Positions 1 to 11,800 of a stretch of DNA of 64,000 bases are shown here, one piece after another. The stretch is from contig JAJHTX010000005.1 in NCBI GenBank assembly GCA_032164295.1, forward strand, positions 1,674,001 through 1,738,000, given 5' to 3'. Within the stretch, counting starts at the first letter, position 1. Every line of letters begins with the position of its first letter. The DNA is from Inonotus obliquus. Lineage: Eukaryota > Basidiomycota > Agaricomycetes > Hymenochaetales > Hymenochaetaceae. The translations under genes were made by a program, and so were the position numbers. A model generated the notes under the pieces. It made no database searches, had not been told where the DNA came from, and saw only the letters and a program-made list of their open reading frames with translations.

Positions 1-412
1 GCGCTATCTGAAGCATTCGTCATCCCGACCACGCTTCTGCCATTTGCATCCTTAATTCGGTGCATTGGTCGTCTTTCGTATACAATGATTGCTGTAGTGT
101 TAATGAACGCTATAAAACGAATGTAACTCGGTCTGTGAAACAGACTCGATTATACAAAGCAAAGAATTTAATGCGTCGACCTGTACGCCAACTTCAATAC
201 GTGCTTAAGCCGTGTTTACGACGTTTTGTCATACACAGTCTCAATAATTGTTCTCTGCGTGTTATTTGGTTTACTATGTAGTATCGAAGATAGTCATTAC
301 GTAATTAATACCTGCCTTCTTTGGCCGATGCTAAGTGCAAGATTTTTTTTTCTTTGTCTCGACTTCAGGCGAGAAGAAAACAGCTCACACTTCCTCCGCG
401 ACCAATTCCTTC
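1..412. other. Upstream region of the ILV5 gene, no gene seen
   Basis: No open frame here shows recognisable similarity or splice structure. A run of nine T at about 342-350 followed by tttgtctcgacttcag near 352-367 resembles the 3' end of a 5'-UTR intron just before the ILV5 start at 413. This is inference only. Confidence 0.4.
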
Positions 413-1811
413 ATGGCCTCAATCGCTTCCCGCTCTGCTTCAAACGCTGCCCGTGCTGCTGTACGTAGTGTACCCCGTAGTGCTGCGGCTGTCTCTCGCA
501 ATGCTACACGATCGTTTTCCCTTGCTGCTCGCGGAGCAAGGATGGCGCAAAAAACTGCTACATTCGCCCAGGTACGCTACATCGAAGGGAATCTGTATCG
601 TCGTGTTTTCTAAAGAGGATGAAATAGCAGTCACGAGGAGTGAAGACTCTCAGCTTTGCTGGTGTCGAGGAGAAAGTGTACGAGCGCTCGGATTGGCCTC
701 TCCCAAAGTTGCAGGAATACTTCAAGAACGATACTCTTGCTCTCATCGGGTATGGTTCACAAGGACACGGACAAGGTCTTAATGCTCGTGATAATGGCTT
801 GAACGTCATCATCGGCGTCCGTGAGAACGGTGAAAGTTGGAAGCAGGCGCTTGAAGATGGTTGGGTACCTGGCGAGACTCTTTTCTCTATCGAAGAAGCT
901 ATCAAGCGTGGTACGATCATTATGAACTTGCTTTCGGACGCCGCGCAGAGCTCGACTTGGCCGAAAATCGCACCATTGATTACGAAGGACAAAACCTTGT
1001 ATTTCTCACATGGGTTTTCGGTTGTGTATAAAGACCAGACGCATGTTATCCCTCCGAAGGATGTGGACGTTATTCTTGTTGCGCCGAAGGGATCGGGAAG
1101 GACTGTTAGGACGCTTTTTAAAGAGGGACGTGGAATTAATTCGTCGATTGCTGTGTTCCAGGATGTGACTGGAAAAGCGATCGAGAAGGCTACTGCTATC
1201 GGTGTTGCTATTGGTTCTGGATATATGTATGAGACGACGTTTGAGAAGGAGGTGTACTCTGATCTCTTTGGAGAGAGAGGTGTCCTTATGGGTGGTATCC
1301 GTATGTCAAAAATCCTAAGCTATCATTTTGGCACTTTTTCTAATGTTGGTTATTTTGCAGAGGGAATGTTCCTCGCTCAATACAAAGTCCTTCGTGAGAA
1401 CGGTCACTCCCCATCAGAAGCATTCAACGAAACCGTCGAAGAAGCAACTCAATCCCTCTACCCACTTATCGGCGAAAAGGGTATGGACTACATGTACAAC
1501 GCCTGTTCAACAACTGCTCGTCGTGGTGCATTGGATTGGGCACCTATATTCGAAGCTGCTAATAAGCCGGTATTCGAGAAGTTGTATCAAAGTGTGAAGA
1601 ATGGCACGGAGACGAAGAATGCGCTTGAGTTTAATAGTCGTCCGACGTATCGTGAGGATCTTGCGAAGGAACTTGAGGAGATTAATGAACAGGAGATTTG
1701 GATTGCTGGTATGTGGTATGCGCGAGTATTAGGTTCACTAGTTTTCTGACGTTGTTTGTTTTTTTCTCAGGCAAAACTGTCCGTTCTTTGCGTCCCGATG
1801 CGAAGCAGTAA
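413..1811 (+). CDS. ILV5: Ketol-acid reductoisomerase, mitochondrial (acetohydroxyacid reductoisomerase)
   Basis: This enzyme catalyses the NADPH- and Mg-dependent isomeroreduction step of valine and isoleucine synthesis in the mitochondrial matrix. Exons read 413-571, 631-1300, 1361-1708 and 1771-1811, giving 405 aa, close to fungal Ilv5 (about 400). The N-terminus is rich in Ala, Arg and Ser without acidic residues, as expected for a presequence. The Rossmann motif GYGSQGHGQGLNARDNG, the metal-site stretch SDLFGERGVLMGG and the CSTTARRGALDW and EFNSRPTYRE blocks are all present. Intron 1301-1360 is exactly 60 nt with no stop, so an unspliced frame runs through it; removing it restores GGIQGMFLAQY, the family sequence. 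The last intron places a conserved tail (GKTVRSLRPDAKQ) after the apparent stop at 1747-1749. The start at 413 is the first ATG that gives a presequence. Confidence 0.96.
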
Positions 1812-2149
1812 ACGCACTTTTGGCCCTAGGCCTCATCCCGAAAAAAGAGACCGTCATTTCAGTATACGTCTCGACAACAACTAAACCATCTTTCTATCTT
1901 GATCTTAGCCGTATAGACCGAGTTGCTTCTCGTAGTGATTTTATCTTGTTTTTTTTTCTGCACATGTACATTTATCTGGACGACTGGATGAATTTCACTG
2001 AATTGGCGTGAGAAATGATTGTATGATAATGATTGGCGGGGGGTAGATCGTCATCAGTTCGGAGAAATAGTTCCCGCTTCTGTTACCTGTGTCTTGTTTC
2101 CGCCAGCCATACCAACTCACCATTTGTACCACCATCGTTGCTGGGGACG
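1812..2149. other. ILV5 / dioxygenase intergenic region
   Basis: About 340 bases between two genes on the same strand. It should hold the ILV5 3' end and the promoter of the next gene. The frame open before the ATG at 2150 has no upstream ATG. I see no other feature. Confidence 0.5.
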
Positions 2150-4426
2150 ATGTTTGCTACTCGGCCGGGAATAAAGTATTCTCTGTGCAAAGGATCTTTA
2201 CGACCAAGCTCAAGATGTTCCACGAAGGTGCATAGATCTTTGCTTCCGAATGTCTACGATCGCACTAACCACTGGATGCCACTGGATGCTCCCATTCTAT
2301 TATTTTGTCAGGATACATGTAACCACAGACCAACATTGACCAGAGCGTATTCGATCTCAATACCTTCTCACATCCGCACAAATGCAGGATGTACCAGAGA
2401 TACAAGTATACGGTTTCTTGCGACAGCAGCATTACAGAAACCGATACCGACAATACGGGATTCGACCTTATCGAATGCGAATACGAATGATTTGAATGCT
2501 GCTAAGACGAATAGAACCTCGAATGCTCCCGAGAAGGTGAAGGTGGAAGAGAAAGAGAAGCATTTACCACTTGTAAGAGTGGATGAGAAGAAGGTGCATG
2601 TTGGGTGGGATCCGTTGACTTGGTCAAGATAGTGCGTTCCTCACCTTTACTCTATGCGTCATTCTTACTAATGTACCGTTGATTTGTCCTTTGATTTGAA
2701 TGTGTGTTTGTAGTCTCAACTTCTGGTTGAGAGATCATTGTCGATGTCCAGAATGTTTTCACCAAATCACGAAGCAACGGCTTGTTAATACGTTTGATGT
2801 ATGCCTCTATTATTCTTGCGTACCGTACCCTTCTGTTATCCGAGACTGATGTGTATCGCTTTATGTTTAGATACCACCAGATGTACAACCTACGAAAGCG
2901 GAAGCAACAGCTGAAGGCTTGAGAGTAACATGTGAGAGCAAGCTTCTTCGTTCAGGATAGGCTGAGAGTTAATGGTTTTCCAGGGCACGGTTCGTCGAAA
3001 CCTCACATATCTATCTACCCATGGGACTGGTTAAAATGGCACTCACCCGATCCCGTCCCGTTGAAATCCACCGAGGAACCTCCGCTACAGCAATTCGAGT
3101 AAGTACTCATAATCTCACACTCTCGCTATAATAATAGCTGAATCGCCCGACGCGTTTTCCAGAAAGGTGTTGTGGGGAGCAAAGATCGTTCAAGATCCTC
3201 CAGCTGTACAGAACGAATATGTTATGAACGATGATCGAGGATTATGGAACTTATTGAGAAAGATCGTGCGTTGATCTTGCGATATAAGATATTCGTAAGA
3301 GCGAGAAAAGGAGCTGAGCTGGACTTTTTACAATGGGATTAGGATGTATTCGGATTCTGTTTCATTCAAGGTGTTGAGGCGACACCTGAGGCTACGGAGA
3401 AACTAGCTTTGCGGTTAGCGAATATCCGACAGACTCAATGTACGTCATATTTTTCTAGTCTATCATTATTGAGGGTTCTGGTGTTCACAGTCTAGTCTCT
3501 TCTTTAGATGGAACATTTTGGGATTTCACCTCAGACCTTGCAAAGGGCGATACGGCGTACACGACTCTCGCATTAGGCGCACACACAGATACAACCTACT
3601 TCGTAAGCTACCACGTAATCTTCTTAAACAATTCTCACCCTTTCCTGTAACAGACCGACCCATGCGGCCTCCAACTCTTCCACCTTCTCTCACACACCGA
3701 CGGACACGGCGGTGAAACTCTCCTCGTAGACGGATTCTACGTCTCTTCAATCCTAAAAGAACTTCACTCTGAAGCTTATCACATCCTCTCCACCGTCCCT
3801 GTACCTACACACGCCGCAGGCGAACCAGGAGAACTCCTTCGTCCTAATCCAATTAGTGGATACCCGATTTTGAACTTGGATGGAGATGGGAAGTTGTGGC
3901 AAGTTAGGTATAATAATGATGATAGGAGTGCTATGAGAGGTGTTGGGGTTGAGATGTTGGAGAAGTGGTGGGTTATCACCTTTTTTACGTTCAGTTATTT
4001 TATAATGGTGTGGTGTCTTATGTTCCGGATAGGTATGAAGCATTACGATTATGGAACAACACACTCAGAAGCGCGGATTCAGAATATTGGGTCCAGCTTA
4101 GTCCCGGAACAGCCGTCAGTACGTACACAACATCCCACTCAACTTCGACCACAACTAAACTCATCCTCCTTTCCTCCTCTCCTGTAGTAATTGACAACCA
4201 CCGCGTCCTGCACGGCCGTTCAGCCTTTGACGGTAAACGTCGAATGTGTGGAGCTTACATTGGAATGGATGATTACCGATCAAAGTTGACTGTTTTAACT
4301 GAAAGGTTTGGAGGAGCATCTGGAACTGAAACGGGGACGGAACAAGGTATGAAAGAAAAAGAGAAAGAGATGGAGGGGGAGGGGGAGGGGGAGTTTAAGA
4401 GGTCGAATTGGAGTCCACTTTTCTGA
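2150..4426 (+). CDS. Trimethyllysine dioxygenase (carnitine biosynthesis)
   Basis: This is a Fe(II)/2-oxoglutarate dioxygenase predicted to hydroxylate N6-trimethyllysine, the first step of carnitine synthesis. Ten exons close in frame: 2150-2631, 2714-2798, 2871-2931, 2984-3098, 3163-3265, 3343-3439, 3508-3602, 3654-3967, 4033-4118 and 4188-4426 (558 aa). The N-terminal GBBH-like domain has FWLRDHCRCPECFH. The TauD-type catalytic domain has WDFTSDLAKGDTAYTT, the iron ligands in GAHTDTTYF, GGETLLVDGF, and the distal His in DNHRVLHGRSAF. These blocks resemble trimethyllysine dioxygenase more than gamma-butyrobetaine hydroxylase (DTTYF, HAAGEPG), but the two enzymes are homologous and substrate is inferred. 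A long N-terminal extension of about 150 residues precedes the domain and may include a targeting peptide. The C-terminus ends in a Glu/Gly/Lys-rich low-complexity tail coded by 4345-4400. Confidence 0.9.
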
Positions 4427-4685
4427 TTCTGATTCAATAACGACTAATAACTTCTCGAGTGGTACACATGATTTCTTTTTTCCTCTGCCCAAATTTGTGT
4501 GTTAGATACAAGTGTTCTTTAGCGCAATGTTGAGGTCGTATGTGAACAAATGGATGGATGGACCTACTGCGATAATAGTTATGCTCCTTGCTTCATTCTT
4601 ACGCGGAAAGAGAAAGATCATCATTACTATTACATTAACCAATACTTTTACATGTATTTCCAGATAGATGTTCTATTCTCTAACC

Positions 4686-7001
4686 TTACGATTGCGATTG
4701 CGTTCGAGAATCCTCCTTAATTGACTTGAGCACGTACCCCTCCAATCCACCACAAAGCCAAAGCTCCTGAACACTAGGTCCAACAGGTTTAACACCAAAT
4801 ACCTTCCTCTCCCCATCTTCCCCTTTAACAACGACCTCTCCATTCCTCATATCAACCTCTACATCCATCCCCTTCGGAACAACAGTCAACTCTCCATCTT
4901 TCCCACCTTTACCCCGCTGACCTTCCTTAGTGAAAAGAGAAGTGAGGTAAGAAAGGAGAGAAGGAGAAGAGAGGCAGATTAGACCGTTGTTGATGGAATT
5001 ACGTTTGAAGATGTCGTTGAAGGAACCGGAGATGACGAGTGGGATTCCGGAAGCTTTGAGAGCTGTGGCTGCTTGTTCTCGTGAGGAACCAGTCCCGAAG
5101 TTGTATCCACTGATGAGGATTACACCCTTCTTCATGTTGGTATCAGTGCCAGTGTTACTGGAGGGAGAAGGAGGAGAGGATGTGTGGGACGGTTTCGGGA
5201 TGTTATTCGTCTCGAGTAGTTCTGCAACTGTCTTAGCAAAAGTAGGATCGTAATTCTCCATAACGACTTGAGCCTGTCTCTCAAGTGTAATATCATCCTC
5301 GTAAGTATACTTCCCAGGATAAATTCCATCCGTATTCAGATTATCCTGAGGAACGAAAACGAGTGGTCCACTAAATTTACTCGGGAACCCAGGAAGGAGA
5401 GGTTCGTTAGCCGTCTCTGTTCCGACGGCTTCGCTTGCGACCTCCGGCATTTCTTCGATCGAGAATGTCGGAGTTTTGGTTGAGGGTAGACGAGCCGGGT
5501 CGAGAGAGTCAGGTCCGCAGATGTAACCTCTCGCTGCACTTGCAGCGACGACAGCCGGACTGGCTAAATATGCCAGAGCCTTCGGATGTCCCATTCGACC
5601 TTTATAATTCCTATTCGTAGCGCTGATCCCAACTTCGCCTTCCTCCAAAAGTCCCGTCCCAAGTCCAATGCAAGGACCACAACCTGCCGGAAGGACTTTT
5701 GCTCCCGCAGATACCAGAGCATCCCAATCTCCTCGTTTTTCGGATTCCTGTTGTACGACAGAACTTGCTGCCGCGATGTAGAATTGAACTCCAGGTGCTA
5801 CTTTACGTCCTTTCATTACGGCCGCAGCTGCTGCGATGTCGGATGCACGAGAGTTTGTACAACTGACGAGGTAAGCTTTTTGGATGGGTATGGTCTGTGA
5901 TTCGAGATCTGGTAATGGAGTAGAGATTTTTACGCTGTTGGGGCCTGAAACGTGCGGAACAAGAGTTGAGAGGTCGAAGACGAGGTGTGAAGAGTATGAT
6001 GCGTCGGAGTCGGAATGCAAGAGCGACGCTCTCAGAGAGTCCAACCTTCGCCTGTTCAATCGAGGATGCTCAGGTGGAGCGGGGATAGACGAAGATAGGC
6101 CGGCGGCGAACGTTCGAAGTTCAAGTTTCGTTAGCACGTCATCATACCAGTTAAGCAAGATGTCGTCTGCTGGGAAGACTCCGGAAAGTGCACCCCACTC
6201 CGTCGTCATATTCGATATGGTTAACCTATCATCAACGGATAAACACGAAACACCGTCGCCCGTGAACTCGATTGCAGCGTTTAACACCTCGTCTTTATTG
6301 AATGACCCGCAAAGCGCGACTATGACGTCCTTTCCTGTCACACCAGGAGCGAGAGTTCCCCTTAGCTCGACTTTGACCATTCGAGGTACCTGCCACCAGG
6401 TTTTTCCCGTTGCCCAAATTGCTGCAGCGTCAGTACGCACTATTGGCGTTCCGACACACCCAACACCGCCATACATGTTGCTGTGACTATCACTTGCAAC
6501 AGTGAGTGTTTGGGGGAATGCGTAGCCTTCCTCGACGAGAACTTGATGCCCGATACCACGTCCAGCTGGATAGAAATCTACACCATGCCGCCGCGCGAAG
6601 GCTTCAATCGACGCATATTTCTGCAAGTTCTTGGACGACTTATTCTGAACATCGTGATCCAACGTGAAAACAGGCTGCTTCGGATCGTGTATTCGCGTCG
6701 CACCGATGGACTTGAATCTACAGATCATTAACTGTTTCAGTAATGCGTCAGAAAGCTAGGAAATACGCACTCACTTGGAGATTACAGGCCCGGTATTGTC
6801 ATGAGTCATAACGTGTTCGGGTTTAATCATCACATAGTCGCCCGCCCTAACGGTCTTCCCTGGAGGCAGTCCGACAGCATATTTCTGAACGACCTTCTCG
6901 ATAAACGTCTGGGAAGTACGCGCTCGGTCGGTGCTGGCGGTTGTGGCAAGATACCGGCAAGCAATACTCGCCCATCCAAAGGATGCGTAGCGCGATAGCA
7001 T
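4686..7001 (-). CDS. LYS4: Homoaconitase, mitochondrial (lysine biosynthesis)
   Basis: Homoaconitase converts homocitrate/homoaconitate to homoisocitrate in the fungal alpha-aminoadipate lysine pathway. Two exons, 7001-6775 and 6717-4686, give 752 aa, somewhat longer than yeast Lys4. The splice is decided by phase: joining to the AG at 6718-6719 restores VISKFKSIGAT, while the nearer AG would introduce a stop. The iron-sulphur cluster cysteines are visible as SCTNSR and GCGPCIG. The swivel domain contains [19 protein letters not shown] and [10 protein letters not shown]. The N-terminus ([17 protein letters not shown]) fits a mitochondrial presequence. Insertions of Ser/Pro/Asp-rich sequence lie between conserved blocks. 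It is convergent with the dioxygenase gene (260 bp gap). Aconitase itself is the main alternative, but the overall pattern ([18 protein letters not shown]) fits homoaconitase. Confidence 0.95.
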
Positions 7002-7287
7002 TAAGGTCGATCGATTCTTCTCTCAGCTGCGAGACATGCGAGTATAGTGTGGAAACAGCTAAGAATCCAGTGAGGAAAGGACGGGGAGGGAAAATTGGTC
7101 GCGGGATAAATTTAGCAATGATCGTCACATGATTGGCTGGCTTGTTGGTCGTGCAAGTGAGCATTGAGGTCTCTAAAATAGTATTCAATACATATGATAC
7201 ATTGCCTTGCTGATTACTATACTACAGTTCACTGTTCATGTGCGGGGGCTCTAAATGCGTAATAATGTATGATTATCCCAACCTTTG

Positions 7288-10200
7288 TCATAACATTTCC
7301 GAAAGCTGTTTGACGTGGACGTTTCGTCGTTTAAGAATATCCGAATGAACAACATTACTTCGCAGTTCAGCTTCTGCCTGAGTGACGAGGTGAGCCGTAC
7401 ATACGAGAAGGATAATTACAGCCGCCTTACCTGCAGAAGCCTGTCTGGTTGCCACATGCGCGTTGGAAAACTCTCGAGCGCAATATAGACGGCAGAGATT
7501 GACTGACATGCTAAGAGCTCCGGTTCGCTCATCTTCAATATGCCCAAAGCAATCCTAAAAAGTACATCGAGCCCATCAACGAAAAAGAGGTCCCAAACCC
7601 TGAAAAGGGTCTAGGCGGGGCATCAGTCACCTGGCATGTCCCAAGCTTTCGTAAACAGGAAAAAACTCACTTCAACTGGCAAACAATCCGTGAATAAAGA
7701 TAAAAACCAGGAAAAACATATGGCCGGAAGGTCGACGCCCAATTCCGTAAGATGCCTGTGAAGGGCAGGCATAAGGTCTTGGACGAAGTCCATCAATACT
7801 AGGGGACATGCGCGAGAAACTAGGAGGGAAGGCGAGAAGAAGTCGTTGGGCAGAAGACGCTCGATCGTTGCAGAAAGTATCCAAAACGCTTCCTCTTCGT
7901 TCCCGTAAACGAGGAGCAGGGTAGACGTTATGAGGTTCATGCCCTGGCAATATCCGACCGAAGGATTGCGTCTGAGAGATGAATTAGCACGTGTTCAAAT
8001 GCATGAAAGGAGGGTAAGTAACAGACCTGCTATAAGCCAGGAGAACCCTGCGGAGTTTATCAATACCCGGTCCATCTCCACCGAAAAATACGTTCAATGG
8101 CATCGTTCGCCCGACATCCTTCTCAATTTCGGCAGCTACACTTCCGGCATCCGCACGGTCTTGGAGCAGTTCTCTGAATAGTCCAGGTTCCATCATCTCC
8201 GATGTACCGCTGCATTCTAACCATATCTTGGCCCGATAATCAAGAGGGACTCCTCCACGAATTAACCGCTCCAGTTCCTTCCGTTCGTCACTGGTCAATG
8301 AGTATCCCATGCCGCTGAACCCAATAAGTCCATCATTATGATCGAGTTCTTCTACAACATCCGGAGTTCCCAGACCTAGCATCGCAGCCGCACCTCCCGA
8401 ACTACCAACACTTGACACAACAGATTGCTGAGCCTTATTCTTCACCTTGTTTCGTTGTCTAATGAAAACATCCCAAGCTTTCTTCCGCGTCTCCTGTTGT
8501 TGATCGTGAATTTCTCTAAGCCGATCGAGCATGATGCGAACTCGCTTCTCGCAAACGTGTGTCGGCGTATCTGCGTCGATGTGTAAGATTGAAACCAGGG
8601 ACTTGGGAGAAGGTGCAGGGACGGTGATGGTTCCAGACCTCCTGCGAGAAGAAGAAATGGAAGATGGTTGGCGATGGAGAGATGGTGTTTTGGTGTTTCG
8701 TGAGGTCTGAGAGAGTATTGACTCTTTACTTGGCGACTGGGGCCTTTCATCGTGATCTTCATCCTCCGAATGGTCGCAACTGCAATTGCCTTTGACAATC
8801 CCCAGAGTGGTCTTCTCAACGAGATCATCTGACCACTCTTCTTCCTCTCGCCGGTCGGCTATTTTGATACCTGTCAAGCAAGCCGGAGCAGAATTTTGAC
8901 ACTCCTCGGCTCTCTGAAGCAAGAGAGCATCATATTGCGTAACATCATATATGAAGCCGTATCTATCAGTCAGAGGTTCGCTTGTTGACCCCTCGCGTTG
9001 CCTCGAATAACGCGATGCCGCAGTTGATATCAGTATCGAAGAACGGAAGTCTTTCGAAGTAAGGGATACATAACGTTTCGAGAGGTATTGAGTTGGCGGT
9101 TTAGCTGTGTCGGGTATGATCGAATCCAATGGTACAGAACGAGATTTTGGTGCCCGCTGTTGCGCAGATTGGACATCAACACTGTTTTGCCCGGGTCCGC
9201 CGGCATTGCTTGAGGAGACGATGCCCGCACTTTTTTGAACGACACCCACAGCATTGGATATTTTCCGTTGTTGTTCTGCGATGAATGGTCCAAACAAAGG
9301 GCCACCAAATAAGGCCGTTGACGTTTGCGGTCGTCTGCCTCTATTCACTGCCGCCTGGCTGGAAAGGCTCTTATTAAGCGTGGCACGGGCATCTGCATGT
9401 TCAACAGGATCCATGACTCCTCTAACTTGTAAGATATCCGAAGAACCTGCTTGTTGCTTCTTTTCGCGTAGTTTCCCTCTAAACAATAAGCCTTCTTCCC
9501 GCGCGTTCGAAACAAGCGCCATCGCGAGTCGCGCGACGAGATCACTCGTTCCAAGACCGCGGTCGATAAGAATACTGGACGGGTCCTTGCTCATCACGCG
9601 GGTCGCGTTCACAATCGCTTGTAGGCTTGCGCCTTGTTGTGGAAGAACATCGGGGGAAGAATTGAAAGACGAAGTAATACTCTCGACATCCAAGGGATCG
9701 GGAGATGTGGTTAACTGTGGGGGAAGTGGAGTTGCTGGTGGGATATCATGGGTGGGCGAAGAGAGGGCAGGATGCGGCGTATCGGGTTGTTCTATGTCTT
9801 GAGAATCGGGTTCGCTCACGGAGACTTGATTCTCCGAGACGGTTTTTCTAGGTGATGGTGACAGGGCGGGGTTCATTATAGAGATACCAAGAGTCCCAAA
9901 TACACTCTTCGTATGCTTGCGTTTGGTCCTCTCAGACTTGACTGATTCGGGTCGCCTAGCTGTCGAAGGGGGCGGGGTCAATATACCAGGGCTACTGCTT
10001 GCAGAGGGGACCACAATATCAAGTCGCTCTCGTTTGCCCTTGTCTTTTGTCCACCATGTTCCCATCCACTTTCCGAAGGCTGGCCGCTCCACGGAAGCGA
10101 TTTTATCATGTGTACGGCCATCAAATGCACCGCGCAACGAATCAGACTGACCGCCATCCTTCGCAATTGAGGGGTCTTCTAATAAACCGGGTTCATTCCG

Positions 10201-11177
10201 AGTATTTGACATGCCGGTATGCAGCCCACTGTCCAAGTTCGATGGGATGATTTCGCTTTTAACCATCGTCTTCTCGAGAGTAGACGACGGGTTCATGTCT
10301 ACATTTTCCATCAGTGCTTCCGTGATAGACTGTGCAAGCGACTGATGATACTGATTAGTCAGGTAAATTTCGCAGACGACGCGCAGCTTACCATCTTGCT
10401 ACCGCGCTTCACAATTAAGCGCGGTTCCTCCACCTCAGAAAACATCGAGGATAGAATCCGTTTTCCAATCTCTTGCTCCGAAGGATTTAGCAAATCCAAG
10501 ACCTGTTCTGCTTTGCTCTTCAGAGATCTGTTGCGTTCCTCCATGAAGAACCGTAGCCTGTCCAATTCGTTGCGCTCCACAGATAGATCTTCCAGGGCAG
10601 CAGAAAGTGCACGCAGGGTGGAATGATATCCTTGAATGAGTACATCGGAGGAAGAAGTGGAAGTGCTATACCGGGAGACCGTTTCCTTAATCTGAGCATC
10701 TGACAGCTCGTGCCATCTTGTACTTAATACCTGAGAAGTTGTGAACGGACCAAATTCACCAGTCTCCTTGCCTGACAGACCTCTTGGCGGGGCAGCACTC
10801 CCTACAGTTTGGATCGAAGAAACCTCTTCTGAGGAAGAGTTATTTGTCCTGTTCGCCTTGGAGGCCAACCGACCATCCCATAAAGAAGATAAGGAACGTT
10901 CCGAGGCGTCGCGTGCTACTGGTGAAGCACCGGGACCAGGAAAGGCCTCGGAGTTGCCTCTGGACCGTCCATCGCGCCTTGTCCACTCGGAAAGAATTGA
11001 CTGGCTGTGTTCTGCTTGAGCTTTCAGAGTAAAATAATTCGTGCCAGGTCGGACTCCCTCGTCTGCAGCAGGGGCTTGTCTCGCGCGACCGCGACGGCTG
11101 GTTGAAGGAAGGGCGGGAGAAAGAGGATGACTGACGGCAACGTTAGATGAAGCAGGTGTACTTGGAGTTGAAGACAT
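7288..11177 (-). CDS. TBC-domain Rab GTPase-activating protein
   Basis: The product should accelerate GTP hydrolysis by a Rab GTPase in membrane traffic; the Rab partner cannot be told. Five exons close in frame: 11177-10392, 10329-8027, 7971-7671, 7610-7431 and 7377-7288 (1219 aa). The first 800 residues are mostly Ser/Pro-rich and probably disordered, with a predicted helical segment near residues 180-260 (VERNELDRLRFFMEERNRSL). A basic, Gln-rich helical stretch (REIHDQQQETRKKAWDVF) leads into the TBC domain. The TBC domain shows GGVPLDYRAKIWLECSG, the arginine finger in IEKDVGRTMPLN and the glutamine finger in VGYCQGMNLIT, so catalysis looks intact. The exon beginning at 7610 is fixed by TLFRVWDLFF. 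The protein stops soon after the domain. Confidence 0.9.
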
Positions 11178-11800
11178 CCCATCCCATGGATGTGTGCTAA
11201 TACTTTCTATGGTTCAGCGGGGGACATCCGAGTTGATACTGTTACTGTGTTGTGTGTGTGTGTGTAACCATCACTTCCGAACGACGTCTCTCCGAGAGAC
11301 CACGTGATAATGATGATCACAACTAAAACTATGTTACACCTGGCGCTTTGCATCTTTTTATCTTTCTGGGTGAGAACATGTATCTCGCTTGGCTTTCTTA
11401 GTCTGACTGTGAAGTTTCCTTGTTCATCCATCGTTTTTGCTGCGGAATCCGAGTCGTAACAACTGCTGATCTGGTCCCCAGACCAGTGCCTGCCAAAATG
11501 CCTACCAGTAGTAGAGTAACCTGCATCGACAAGGCTTGTACAGCACCCGGATTGGTCGGTTGCCGTGATCTGATACCGTGACTAGATGCCTATGCCTATG
11601 CATCAGCTATAAATCAGTAAGGCTGTTGACCTGATCACCCATGCTCCGAGTGGCCGTCGAGCAACCACATCAATGATGTATTTTCAACGTACTTTTACGT
11701 GGCCGTCACTTCCTTGGCCCCCGAGTCCAAGTCCGGGTCCGAGTATAAAAGGAAAAGGATAACCAATGGAATTACGCGTGGTGGCTCTCTTTACAACAAC
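11178..11800. promoter_or_regulatory. Divergent intergenic region with TATA box
   Basis: This 620-base gap separates the minus-strand Rab GAP gene and the plus-strand membrane protein gene. A (GT)n tract lies near 11249-11265. A TATA-like box (gagtataaaag) at 11741-11751 lies 50-60 bp before the ATG at 11801 and is the best core-promoter candidate. Nothing else stands out. Confidence 0.5.
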
